Below, one piece after another: positions 10,512 to 18,673 of a stretch of 64,000 nt of DNA. Source of the DNA: Sinorhizobium terangae (GTDB lineage: Bacteria > Pseudomonadota > Alphaproteobacteria > Rhizobiales > Rhizobiaceae). A program made the translations under genes and the position numbers. The notes beneath the pieces are model-generated. The model did not search any database. It saw only the letters and a program-made list of their open reading frames with translations, and was not told where the DNA came from. Positions within the stretch are counted from its first letter, which is position 1. Each line of letters opens with the position of its first letter. The stretch lies in NCBI RefSeq assembly GCF_009601505.1, contig NZ_WITC01000036.1, positions 216,105 through 280,104 on the forward strand. The letters run 5' to 3'.

Positions 10512-11078
10512 TTATTGACAGAACTGCGTGGCGTTCGGCGTCCACTTGCCGTAGCCGGTCGCGACGAGATTCGCGATCACCCGGCAAACGTATTTCTTCT
10601 GCGCCGGATCGTTATTCGGACCGGCATGATAACGCGCGACAGCCATCGTCCAGCTCTCGTGCTTGGCGCGCAGATTGGAGAGGAAGCGGGCGGCATATTC
10701 GACATTCTTGCGCGGATCAAGCATTTCCTCCGGCGAACGGAAATTCTCGCCGTGGAAGTAGTAGTTGATCTGCATGCAGCCGAGATCGATCAGCTTGGCC
10801 CCTTGCGCGCGGGCCGTACCGAAGCGTGCCAAAACGTCTTGCACGCTGGTGCCGAAATAGGCCTGGCCCTCGATGTTCATCGCGTAAGGCTGGAGGGATC
10901 CCTTGCGGCCGGTCTCGGTCAAGCCGACGGAATAGAGAATTCCCGTCGGAATGCCGTATTTCGAGGCGGCTGAAACTATCTCGCGTTCGCAGACCCCGGC
11001 GCTTGCCCAAGCGCTACATGTAGACGTAGCCAGCACGATTGCGCTCAGCGTCAACCGGCGCATCATCCAGTCCGTCAT
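10512..11078 (-). CDS. Secreted lytic transglycosylase-like protein of the flagellar locus
   Basis: 188 residues. The segment around residues 8-28 (RRLTLSAIVLATSTCSAWASA) is a signal peptide. The SLT-type domain follows, with YGIPTGILYSVGLTETGRKG holding the likely catalytic glutamate, then GCMQINYYFHGENF, KNVEYAARFLSNL and AVARYHAGPNND, all standard for goose-type/SLT lysozymes. It probably opens peptidoglycan for rod or motor assembly, replacing the missing muramidase half of FlgJ (inference). The start overlaps the end of fliK by 65 bp; a second ATG at 11066 is possible. Confidence 0.8.
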   Translation of the reverse strand: MTDWMMRRLTLSAIVLATSTCSAWASAGVCEREIVSAASKYGIPTGILYSVGLTETGRKGSLQPYAMNIEGQAYFGTSVQDVLARFGTARAQGAKLIDLGCMQINYYFHGENFRSPEEMLDPRKNVEYAARFLSNLRAKHESWTMAVARYHAGPNNDPAQKKYVCRVIANLVATGYGKWTPNATQFCQ

Positions 11079-12522
11079 TGCCCGTCCACCTTTCCGCCAT
11101 GGGTGCTTGCGCACCGTCCTGTCTCTGGCGTCCCTGCCCGCCCCCCTCGCCGGCGTGCTCGCGCCCCTGCTGACCGGGGGCGGTTTGCGCCTGCTGCTGC
11201 GCACTGCCGCCGGAAGCAGCATCACCGCCGGCATTGAACACGATATTGACCTGGTCGACCGCGAAGCCCTGCGCGCGCAAGGCTTTCACCATCTCACCCT
11301 GATCGTCACGCAACTGGCGGAACGCCTCGCCGGACTCGACCTTCAGATCGACCTGCAGTTCGTCGTCCTTCAACCGCAAGGTCGCCGTCACGGTGCCGAG
11401 CTCGATCGGATGCATCTGGATCTTGAGGGTGTTGAGCGTCTTGCCGACTTGGCCTGAGGGGTCGGATTGCGCCAAGGCTGCGCTCGATTGCATCAACTGC
11501 GCCCATCCGCTATCGCCCGCAATCGCACCGGCCACCGACGCGGTGTTGGTGTTCATGGCCAAGCCGAGATAACGGCGCGCCTCCAGGACAGTGACGTTTT
11601 CCACTTTGGATATGGTGGCCGGCTTGCCGTTATCGACGACCGTCTTCTCTCCGTCCTTCGAAATGTTCATCGTCACTGCCTGACCCTTGCCATCGGCACG
11701 TGCAAACCGGAACAAGTGGTCGGGTTCGGACACGTCCTTCTCGCCATGCAGGCCCTCATCCGGACCAATGTCGGTCACGCCTTCGCCTTTAATTCGGACC
11801 GTATTGCCCGCAACGTCGCGCTCGCCGGATACGCGGTCCGGCTTGCCTTCCGGCTGCTGCAGAGCGGCGGTTACCGCGGCGGCCGTACCGAGCATCGTCA
11901 GCAAGTCGTCAACGCTTCCTTTCGGGGACTCGGCCGAACCGGAAGCATCCTTCTCACCGGCGCCTGCCTGCGGCTCGGCCAAGGCCGCGCCTTCCGCCAC
12001 CACCTGCCCATGTGTAAGGGCAGCAATTTTTTGCGCGAGCGCATCGGTGTCCTTCTCGCCCCCAGCGGCCCGATGACTGCCCAATGACGCGCGTTCCCTC
12101 CCCGCGAGGCCCAGGCGCTGGAGCCTTTTCATGGCGTGCTCGCGAACGGAGAGGGAGTCGGATGGCGCTCGGTTGCCTGCCGGAATCATATCTTCCGATC
12201 CACCGTTGCCGGGATCCTGCAACGACCCCGCGCGCCAGTTATCCCCTAACCCGTTGTGCCCGGTCGTGGCGCGACCTTCGCGGCCGCCTGCTGCTCTGAT
12301 TTCATCGGACGACCGCTGCGGACCGTTCGACCCGTCTGTCGACTGCTTGGCATCGCCGGGGCCGGCGCTTTGTCCCTGCGCCTTCTGACGACCGGCGTCG
12401 GCAACGGCGTCTTCGAAAGCGCGCGGCGCGTCGCCGACCTGCTCTCTTCCGCCCTGCCGCGATCCTGCCTTGCCTGTTGCTGCCGGGACTGCGCTACGCA
12501 AGTTCTCTTCGAGAGGCCTCAT
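11014..12522 (-). CDS. fliK: Hook-length control protein FliK (formerly MotD)
   Basis: 502 residues, low-complexity and rich in Gly, Ala, Gln and Asp through the first 350, as expected for a molecular ruler. The conserved C-terminal domain (about 385-450) contains TLKIQMHPIELGTVTATLRLKDDELQVDLKVESGEAFRQLRDD, the FliK switch domain. In S. meliloti this gene was first named motD and later shown to be the FliK equivalent. Its ATG overlaps the stop of motC (ATGA). Confidence 0.88.
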   Translation of the reverse strand: MRPLEENLRSAVPAATGKAGSRQGGREQVGDAPRAFEDAVADAGRQKAQGQSAGPGDAKQSTDGSNGPQRSSDEIRAAGGREGRATTGHNGLGDNWRAGSLQDPGNGGSEDMIPAGNRAPSDSLSVREHAMKRLQRLGLAGRERASLGSHRAAGGEKDTDALAQKIAALTHGQVVAEGAALAEPQAGAGEKDASGSAESPKGSVDDLLTMLGTAAAVTAALQQPEGKPDRVSGERDVAGNTVRIKGEGVTDIGPDEGLHGEKDVSEPDHLFRFARADGKGQAVTMNISKDGEKTVVDNGKPATISKVENVTVLEARRYLGLAMNTNTASVAGAIAGDSGWAQLMQSSAALAQSDPSGQVGKTLNTLKIQMHPIELGTVTATLRLKDDELQVDLKVESGEAFRQLRDDQGEMVKALRAQGFAVDQVNIVFNAGGDAASGGSAQQQAQTAPGQQGREHAGEGGGQGRQRQDGAQAPMAERWTGNDGLDDAPVDAERNRAGYVYM

Positions 12523-13823
12523 AGTCCTTCCTCCTTCAGGAGCGCATCGATCTCAGCGATCTTCGAGCGACCGTTGGTGACGAACCCTTCAAACGCCGGA
12601 TCCGCAGATGGGGCCGCTCCGACGCTGGTCTGGCCACCGTCCCTCGGCTGACCCGGTGCCTCAGCCGCCTCGCCGAACGGGCTCATCCCGCTTCCCGTCT
12701 CCTCGGGCACAAGCTGGCCCTCTACCGCGGCGATTCCGTCTTGTGTAGGCGCTGACGCTTGTGTGAAGCTTTCATCCTGCGGCAGTTGCACCACCGCGTC
12801 CGCAACCGTCTTGGCCGCATCGCGGAGCGCACGGTCGCGCGGAGACAGCTTTTCATCAGGGATTGCATTGATGGTCTCGGTGGCGGCGAACACGTCCGCA
12901 GAGGGCACTGCGGCGAGCCCCTCGTAGAAGCTCGCGAGTACCTGCGACTGCGAAGCGCCTCCGTCGGCGAGACCTTCGGCCCGCTGCGAGGCAAGCCGCG
13001 CGAGCGCCTGGTTGCCGCCGATCGCCGCACGCCGGGCGACGCGAAGATAGACCTCGCGCTGGCGCGGTTGATCCATGAAGGCCAGGATTTCGGAGATCTT
13101 CTGCTCGGCGGCTTCGTCGAAATGTGCAACCGCGAGTTCGACGAACACGTCCGCGAACTGACTTGCGTAAGGCGACGTCAGGTAGCGGCGCGCATAACTT
13201 AAAGCGTAACGAAACCCTTTGTCGGGTTCGTTCGCCTTCAGTGCAAGAAAGACGGAACGGCGCAGCGCCGCCTCCTCGATGATCGTGCCCGGCGCAGTCA
13301 GACGGGCCCAGTCATAGTATTTCATCGCAGCCAGGGGGTTCTGCTGCGAGGTCGCGTTGCCGAGGATCAGAAAAAGATAGGGGCCGATGCGGGCGTTCTT
13401 GTATTCCGGCGCCGCCTTCGAAAGCGTCTCGACGGTGAGCGCGCCCTTGCCGCTCAGATATTGCCGCAGCGCGTCCGTTATCCGGCTATCGAAATTGCCT
13501 TCGATATCGCGGTCGGCCAGATAGTCGAGTGTGTCAGGGTTACCGCCGCTCATGACATAGACCAGCGCCGCGTCGACGTTGCGCGGATCGCGGAAGGCCG
13601 ATTGCTCGACGACCCTCAGCCGCTTGTCGATCGCGCCCAGCATGAAGCGCTGCATCTCGATTGCGGAATGATCGCCGAGCACGACCGAATCCTGAACATA
13701 TTGCAGCGACCTTATCATCTTGAAGGGCGCGAGCTCTTCAGCCTCTCGCGCCCGGGCAAGCCCGACGGCAAGCGGGAAGGCCAGAACCGACGTCAGGAGG
13801 ATGGCGTGCAGCCGCTTCAGCAT
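12519..13823 (-). CDS. motC: Periplasmic motility protein MotC
   Basis: 434 residues with a signal peptide (MLKRLHAILLTSVLAFPLAVGLARA). The mature part is helical with repeat-like segments and an acidic, proline-containing tail. In S. meliloti, MotC is a periplasmic protein that binds MotB and is needed for fast motor rotation, with MotE as its folding partner. The ATG at 13823 is chosen because the signal peptide starts there; it is 4 bp from the motB stop. Confidence 0.9.
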   Translation of the reverse strand: MLKRLHAILLTSVLAFPLAVGLARAREAEELAPFKMIRSLQYVQDSVVLGDHSAIEMQRFMLGAIDKRLRVVEQSAFRDPRNVDAALVYVMSGGNPDTLDYLADRDIEGNFDSRITDALRQYLSGKGALTVETLSKAAPEYKNARIGPYLFLILGNATSQQNPLAAMKYYDWARLTAPGTIIEEAALRRSVFLALKANEPDKGFRYALSYARRYLTSPYASQFADVFVELAVAHFDEAAEQKISEILAFMDQPRQREVYLRVARRAAIGGNQALARLASQRAEGLADGGASQSQVLASFYEGLAAVPSADVFAATETINAIPDEKLSPRDRALRDAAKTVADAVVQLPQDESFTQASAPTQDGIAAVEGQLVPEETGSGMSPFGEAAEAPGQPRDGGQTSVGAAPSADPAFEGFVTNGRSKIAEIDALLKEEGL

Positions 13824-13827
13824 CCGA

Positions 13828-15036
13828 TCAACCCTGTCCCGACTGCAACAGGATTTCGATGCGCCGGTTGCCGGGCGCGTAGGGATCGCTCGGAACCTGG
13901 AGGCGGCGATCCGCGAAGCCACTGATCTGGCTGACACGGTCCTCCGTCAGGCCGCCGCGGACGAGCATGTAGTAGGCGCTCTGCGCGCGCGCCGCCGAGA
14001 GGCGCCAGTTGTCATAGGTTCCGTCCTTGAACGGCCGTCCGTCCGTGTGGCCGCGGATAGCGACGGCACCCTTGCGCGCTGCAAGCAGCCGGCCGATTTT
14101 TGCCATGGCGAGCACGAGTTCCTTCTGCGGCACGGCGGAGCCGACCGCGAACATCGGCGCATCCGTCTGCTCGCTGATGGTCACCAGAAGGCCGCCCTCG
14201 GCTGGGGTTACCATCAGCCCCTCGATGAGGCGCCCGGCATTTCCGCCGAGTTCCTTCTGGATTTCGGCTTTGAGCGCGTCTGCCTCTTTCTGCTGATCTT
14301 TTGCGGCGGCCTCCGTCTTGGACGCGTCCACGCTCGCCGCCGCTTGGCCTTCGGCCTTGGCCGGCAGCGTGCCGTTGGCGGCCGGCTTTTGTTCGGCCGC
14401 TCCCTGCTGCGCAGGGTTAGTCGCGGCCGCCACGTCGTCTACCGCGGTATTGCCGGCGTCCTTGATCTCGACCTGCTTGGTCCAGAAGTCCGGATCGAAG
14501 GGATCGCGGTAGGCCTCGCCGCCCTCGGCACCCGTCGCCGGACCTGACCGCGCGGCGCCACCATCGCCCTTGACACTGATATTGGCCTGCTGGCCGACTT
14601 CCTTGGCGATCTCCGAAAGGACCGAATAGGGATTCTCGAAGAAATCGGCGTCGGAATACTTCGTTTCCTCGCCGGAGGTCGCGGTCAGCTGATCGCCTTT
14701 TTTGGCGGTACCGCCGGTTTTCGCTTGCTCGCCGTCGGTCTTCGACCGCTGCTGCGTCTGCTCGCCCTGGGCGTCCTTGGCGGGATCCTTGAGCCCCTTC
14801 TCCGAGGGCTTCTGATCGGTGAGTTGCACCGGATTGAAATAGGATGCGATGGCAGCCTTCGTCTCTTCGTTCGCGGCGTTGATCAGCCACATCACCAGAA
14901 AGAAGGCCATCATCGCCGTCATGAAGTCGGCATAGGCAATCTTCCACGAGCCGCCATGATGATCGCCATGGCCGTCCGCGGGACGCTTGACTATGATGAT
15001 TTCGTTCTTGCCGTTATGATGGCTTTCGTCACTCAT
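13828..15036 (-). CDS. motB: Flagellar stator protein MotB (large rhizobial form)
   Basis: 402 residues, about 90 longer than enteric MotB. A His-rich cytoplasmic N-terminus (HGDHHGG) leads to one membrane helix, WKIAYADFMTAMMAFFLVMW, with the proton-carrying aspartate D37. A long Ala/Lys/Glu/Gln-rich periplasmic linker (about 65-270) precedes the OmpA-like peptidoglycan-binding domain with AIRGHTDGRPF and NWRLSAARAQS. The enlarged linker is the region where MotC interaction is known in S. meliloti. motA lies separately at 32.2 kb. Confidence 0.95.
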   Translation of the reverse strand: MSDESHHNGKNEIIIVKRPADGHGDHHGGSWKIAYADFMTAMMAFFLVMWLINAANEETKAAIASYFNPVQLTDQKPSEKGLKDPAKDAQGEQTQQRSKTDGEQAKTGGTAKKGDQLTATSGEETKYSDADFFENPYSVLSEIAKEVGQQANISVKGDGGAARSGPATGAEGGEAYRDPFDPDFWTKQVEIKDAGNTAVDDVAAATNPAQQGAAEQKPAANGTLPAKAEGQAAASVDASKTEAAAKDQQKEADALKAEIQKELGGNAGRLIEGLMVTPAEGGLLVTISEQTDAPMFAVGSAVPQKELVLAMAKIGRLLAARKGAVAIRGHTDGRPFKDGTYDNWRLSAARAQSAYYMLVRGGLTEDRVSQISGFADRRLQVPSDPYAPGNRRIEILLQSGQG

Positions 15037-15686
15037 GCCAGAACTTTCCGGACGGTATCGGACCAGGCGGCCATTCTGGTCACCAGTACGGCATCACCCA
15101 TTTCGACCGCGAGATCCATGTCGTTGGTTTCGATATGACGGAAAAGCATCGTGTCATCCGGCATATGCCGCTTCAGCGCCTCGAAAAGAGTGAGCGGCCC
15201 CTTGACCGTGATCGCGCATCCCTCGCCGGCGCCAAGTCCCTGTCTGACCATCCGCGCCAGATCTTCGATGGCGCGCTTCAGCAGCGCCTCTTCCATGACG
15301 GGCGCAAGTACGCGCGCCGTCTGGTCACCAAGGCCAAGGGCCAATCGCTCGGTCATTTCCGCGACCTTGCTTGCCAGCCTGCCCGCAACTTCCTCTTCGA
15401 GGCGCTGCGCCAACGCTTCCATTTCCTCGACGTGACGCGCCTTAAGTTCGGCGATCTCTCTTTCATGCTCGAAGACAAGTTCGGCGCTGGCTTCGGCCCG
15501 ACCTTGGGCGAAGGCATCGCGCCGCTCGGCATCGATGTCGATCTCCGGCATGGCTGGCCTCGCACTAGGACGATCCGCGCCTGGAAAGTCGGCGTCGATA
15601 TCCGGGAAATATTTCGGCGGCATCCTCGACAACTCGATCTTCGGTGCGCTGAAATCCTTGAGGTACCGGGAAAGCTGGGCGCTCAT
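15033..15686 (-). CDS. FliH-like protein, first gene of the motB-motC-fliK operon
   Basis: 217 residues. Proline-rich N-terminus, then a long charged helix (about 50-120: RRDAFAQGRAEASAELVFEH onward) and a globular C-terminal domain ending DAVLVTRMAAWSDTVRKVLA. This plan of N-terminal segment, coiled coil and V-type-ATPase-like tail is that of FliH, the FliI-binding export regulator, which is otherwise missing from the locus. ATG at 15686 is preferred over GTG at 15692 because GGAGG is 7 bp before it. Stop overlaps the motB start. The FliH name is an inference from architecture and context. Confidence 0.6.
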   Translation of the reverse strand: MSAQLSRYLKDFSAPKIELSRMPPKYFPDIDADFPGADRPSARPAMPEIDIDAERRDAFAQGRAEASAELVFEHEREIAELKARHVEEMEALAQRLEEEVAGRLASKVAEMTERLALGLGDQTARVLAPVMEEALLKRAIEDLARMVRQGLGAGEGCAITVKGPLTLFEALKRHMPDDTMLFRHIETNDMDLAVEMGDAVLVTRMAAWSDTVRKVLA

Positions 15687-15942
15687 CGGCACGCCTCCGA
15701 TGGTCGCGCGGCGGACGTCGGCATGATCCGCCCGTCCCTCGCACGCGGCCTCACGGCCCGGAAATCCAAAGAGCCTGACACGTTTTCAATGTCTCCCTCG
15801 GGTCCCCCCGCCCGAGACAGCGACAGGACCCAACATTCTCGATGTGCAACGGCTCCTTGCGAAAGCGGAGCTGGCAAGACCGATGCAAGCGGCGGCGCAA
15901 AACTCATTTTGGCCGACAGTCCGAAAAGACTGCGATGGGAGG
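15687..15942. other. Intergenic leader of the fliH-like/motB operon
   Basis: 256 bp between the operon start and the upstream box. No convincing gene is seen on either strand; open frames here look like readings of coding-biased GC-rich sequence. If transcription starts near the box at 15943-15971 the mRNA leader would be about 250 nt, unusually long for this locus. Confidence 0.35.
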
Positions 15943-15971
15943 CTATTCGGTCAAACTTGCGCGAAAATGGT
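15943..15971 (-). promoter_or_regulatory. Class II-type flagellar box upstream of the fliH-like/motB operon
   Basis: CTTGCGCGAAAATGGT at 15956-15971 with CTAT at 15943-15946, the fixed 13-base offset. It directly abuts the flaC terminator hairpin. Distance to the first ATG is about 270 bp, longer than for the other copies. Confidence 0.55.
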
Positions 15972-16003
15972 TGGACCGCGCCAGGGCAAGCAGCGCGGTC
16001 CAA
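15971..16003 (-). terminator. Intrinsic terminator of the third flagellin gene
   Basis: Perfect 11-bp inverted repeat TTGGACCGCGC / GCGCGGTCCAA with an 11-base loop. Read on the minus strand after flaC it is followed by AACCATTTTCGC, a modest T-rich tail. It sits about 115 bp beyond the flaC stop. Confidence 0.65.
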
Positions 16004-16118
16004 CTGTCTCCGCCCGATGCCGATGACCGGCGGCACGGCGGAAGGCGACGCCGCTTGCTTTCGCGCAAGCGGACGGAAAGCGACGGCAGCTGCGCCGTCG
16101 CGCGAGGCATACCAGCGC

Positions 16119-17090
16119 TCACTGCTGGAAGAGGCGCAGGATGTTCTCGGAGTTGGTGTTGGCGATCGAAAGGGCCTGGATGCCGAGTTGCTGCTGCGTC
16201 TGCAGAGCCTTGAGCCGCGTCGATTCCTCGTTCATGTCCGCATCGACGAGACGTCCGACGCCTTTGTCGATCACGTCCATCAGGTTCGCGACAAAGCTTT
16301 CCTGCATGTCGATGCGGGTGGTGATCGCTCCGAGCGTTGAGGCGGAATCGGTGAGCTTGCTCAACATTTTGTCGACAACGCGGATCATGTCGTCCAGCTG
16401 CGCGCTCGTCGTCGCAGCGGTGAGCTTGATCTCGGTGCTGCCGGCGACAGGCGTGGCCGGGGGCGCGACGATGAGGTGAAACAGGCGCGCCGTGCCCGAT
16501 GGCGTCGCCTGCAACTGATCAGCGTCATAGCTGTTGGTCAGCAGCCCACGCGTGGCATCGGCCGAATCGATCAGCATCGACTGAGCCGTGTCGAAGTCGA
16601 GCGTCGTCACGGAAACATTGCCGTTACCGCTGCGGTTGAAGGACGCGACGATCGACTTGGTCCCGACCGCCGCGGTGTTGGAATTGTAAAGCCAGTTCTC
16701 GCCGGAGAAAGACGCGGACTGCGCTGCGGAAAGCAGCTGATTCTTGAGCTCGGTGATTTCCTTGTCAATTTTCAGCTTGTCGACGCCCGGCTCGCGCGCG
16801 GCAACGAGCTTCGCCTTGATCTCGCTGATCACGTCGATCGACGTCTCCATCGCGGCATAGGCCGTATCGACCTTGGCGGCGCCAAGGCCAAGTGCGTCCT
16901 GGACGGTGGAAAGCGCCGCGTTGTCGGACCGCATGGTCGTTGCGATCGACCAGTAGGCCGCGTTGTCGCCGGCGGTCTGGACGCGGTAGCCGGACGAAAT
17001 CCGGTTCTGCACCTCGGCCATGTTGCTGTTGATCGAGCGCAATGTCTGGAGCGCCGCCATCGCGGCGGCATTGGTCATGATGCTGGTCAT
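16119..17090 (-). CDS. flaC: Flagellin (third, most divergent copy; flaC/flaD type)
   Basis: 323 residues with both conserved flagellin ends: MTSIMTNAAAMAALQTLRSI and RISSGYRVQTAGDNAAYWSI at the N-terminus, and RLKALQTQQQLGIQALSIAN...ENILRLFQQ at the C-terminus. The central part (about 150-240) differs clearly from the other two flagellins. Rhizobial filaments are complex structures built of several related flagellins. Secreted without signal peptide through the flagellar channel. Own terminator and own class III-type upstream box show it is monocistronic. Whether it corresponds to FlaC or FlaD of S. meliloti cannot be decided by eye. Confidence 0.9.
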   Translation of the reverse strand: MTSIMTNAAAMAALQTLRSINSNMAEVQNRISSGYRVQTAGDNAAYWSIATTMRSDNAALSTVQDALGLGAAKVDTAYAAMETSIDVISEIKAKLVAAREPGVDKLKIDKEITELKNQLLSAAQSASFSGENWLYNSNTAAVGTKSIVASFNRSGNGNVSVTTLDFDTAQSMLIDSADATRGLLTNSYDADQLQATPSGTARLFHLIVAPPATPVAGSTEIKLTAATTSAQLDDMIRVVDKMLSKLTDSASTLGAITTRIDMQESFVANLMDVIDKGVGRLVDADMNEESTRLKALQTQQQLGIQALSIANTNSENILRLFQQ

Positions 17091-17122
17091 AGATCGTTTG
17101 CCCTGAATGATTTTTTCAAGAA

Positions 17123-17164
17123 CATTCCGGAGTGCACCGGCAGCGATGGGACCAGCGTCATGCG
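17123..17164 (-). promoter_or_regulatory. Class III-type box upstream of flagellin flaC
   Basis: Read in gene direction: CGCATGACGC, 14 bases, CCGGT, 4 bases, TCCGGAATG. The same modules occur before flaB, flaA and icpA. The element ends about 32 bp before the ATG. Upstream of it lies an AT-rich stretch with GTTAAC motifs (17210-17310). Confidence 0.6.
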
Positions 17165-17383
17165 AACCGCCTCTAATTTGCCCTGAGAGACGGCCCCTCG
17201 CTCTTAACGAAGATGTAACGATTTGATGGTTAACAAATAGTTAACGGGCTTTACGAGGCAGTAATAAAAATAAACGAAAATAAACAAAGATTGAGGAATA
17301 CCTAAATACAGCGCCGCGCGTCTTAACGGACGCGGCAGGGACACTGCAACCCTTTGTATTGCTGCTGGACAGGCAAGAAAGCG

Positions 17384-17418
17384 GAAAGCCGCGCTGCTCG
17401 TCGAGCAGCGCGGCTTTC
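17384..17418 (-). terminator. Intrinsic terminator of flaB
   Basis: Near-perfect 17-bp inverted repeat, GAAAGCCGCGCTGCTCG facing CGAGCAGCGCGGCTTTC, about 30 bp after the flaB stop; the minus-strand tail reads CGCTTTCTTG. The strong stem suits a very abundant flagellin mRNA. Confidence 0.75.
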
Positions 17419-17447
17419 TTGTGCGATTAAGCTGTAATCGGCTCCGA

Positions 17448-18392
17448 TTAACGGAACAGCGACAGGATGTTCTGCGAGTTGGTGTTGGCGATCGAGAGCG
17501 ACTGGATGCCGAGCTGCTGTTGCGTCTGCAGGGCCTTGAGGCGCGTCGATTCCTCGTTCATGTCGGCATCGACCAGGCGCCCGACACCCTTCTCGATCGA
17601 GTCCATCAGATCGGCAACGAAGTCGTTCTGCATGGTGACGCGGCTGTTGAGTGCGCCGAGGTCCGAAGCGGCATCGGTCATGGTCAGCAGCGCTGCGTCG
17701 ACGCCGGAGATGGCTTCCGCCAGATCGCCAACAGTCATGCTGGTGATGTCCATCTCGAGCAGGTTGTAGCTCAAGGTGACCGTCGTCGTGCCGTCCGTGT
17801 CGGTGTATTCGAGGTCGCTCGAGAGCAGGCCAGAGCCGTTGGTGACATAATCGCCAGACGCATCGACTTCGATGAGCGAGCTCTTGGTCGTGTCGAACTG
17901 CAGCGTGGTCAGGCTGACATTGCCATTGGCATCGCGGTTGAACGAGCCGACGATCGACTTGGTGCCGGCGGCATTGTTCGGGTCGTTGTAGACCCAGTTT
18001 TCGCCGGAGAACGAAGCGGACTTCGCGATGCTGATCAGCTGGTTCTGAAGCTCGGTGATTTCCTTCTGGATCTTGCCCTTGTCGACGCCCGGCTCAGAGG
18101 CAGCAACGAGCTTCGCCTTGATTTCGTCGACGACGTCGATCGAGGATTCCATCGCGGTGTAGGCGACGTCGGTCTTGGCGGCGCCGAGGCCGAGGGCATC
18201 CTGAACGGTCGAAAGCGCCTTGTTGTCCGAACGCATCGTGGTCGCGATCGACCAGTAAGCGGCGTTGTCCTGCGCGGCACCGACGCGGTAGCCGGAGGAG
18301 ACCCGGTCCTGAGTCGTTTCCATCGAGGAATTGATCGAGCGCAGGGTTGCGAGCGCCGTCATTGCGGCGGTGTTCGTCATGATGCTTGTCAT
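17448..18392 (-). CDS. flaB: Flagellin FlaB-type
   Basis: 314 residues with the same conserved N- and C-terminal coils as its neighbours and a central segment almost identical to that of the upstream flagellin (for example LLSSDLEYTDTDGTTTVTLS). Differences from flaA are scattered single substitutions. A filament subunit exported through the FlhA/FliPQR gate. Flanked by its own class III-type box and terminator. The FlaA/FlaB label follows order relative to fliP and is provisional. Confidence 0.92.
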   Translation of the reverse strand: MTSIMTNTAAMTALATLRSINSSMETTQDRVSSGYRVGAAQDNAAYWSIATTMRSDNKALSTVQDALGLGAAKTDVAYTAMESSIDVVDEIKAKLVAASEPGVDKGKIQKEITELQNQLISIAKSASFSGENWVYNDPNNAAGTKSIVGSFNRDANGNVSLTTLQFDTTKSSLIEVDASGDYVTNGSGLLSSDLEYTDTDGTTTVTLSYNLLEMDITSMTVGDLAEAISGVDAALLTMTDAASDLGALNSRVTMQNDFVADLMDSIEKGVGRLVDADMNEESTRLKALQTQQQLGIQSLSIANTNSQNILSLFR

Positions 18393-18432
18393 TGGCTGAG
18401 TGCCCCTTGGTGACAGTTGAAAGAAAAAGGGA

Positions 18433-18472
18433 CATTCCGGGATTACCGGGAAACGGCGGTCAGCTTCATGCC
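18433..18472 (-). promoter_or_regulatory. Class III-type box upstream of flaB
   Basis: Gene direction: GGCATGAAGC, 13 bases, CCGGT, 3 bases, CCCGGAATG. It ends about 40 bp before the flaB ATG; the ribosome site AGGGGC lies between. Confidence 0.62.
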
Positions 18473-18604
18473 TGCTAACGCGTTAATCTTGTTGGTTAAC
18501 CCGCCGTCTCGATGGCCACAGCAAACACCAACATAGTTAACGAAGGCTGAAGCGAATTCCCGATTCCGTCAGATTTTTGAGAAGCCATCGACCAGAAAGG
18601 CAGA

Positions 18605-18631
18605 AGGCCGCGTTCTTGCGAAACGCGGCCT
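18605..18631 (-). terminator. Intrinsic terminator of flaA
   Basis: Inverted repeat AGGCCGCGTT / AACGCGGCCT with a 7-base loop, about 43 bp after the flaA stop; minus-strand tail TCTGCCTTTC. Positioned like the flaB terminator but with different sequence. Confidence 0.7.
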
Positions 18632-18673
18632 CGATTTGCTGAAGTCAGGTACGGGTAATCACCCGCCCATTGC

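Noticed and set aside
16050..16080. A CGCTTGC...GCAAGCG palindrome with TTTCGCGCAAG resembling the class II box
   Set aside because: It has no gene in the right direction, lacks the CTAG-like companion at the fixed distance, and is in the flaC trailer.
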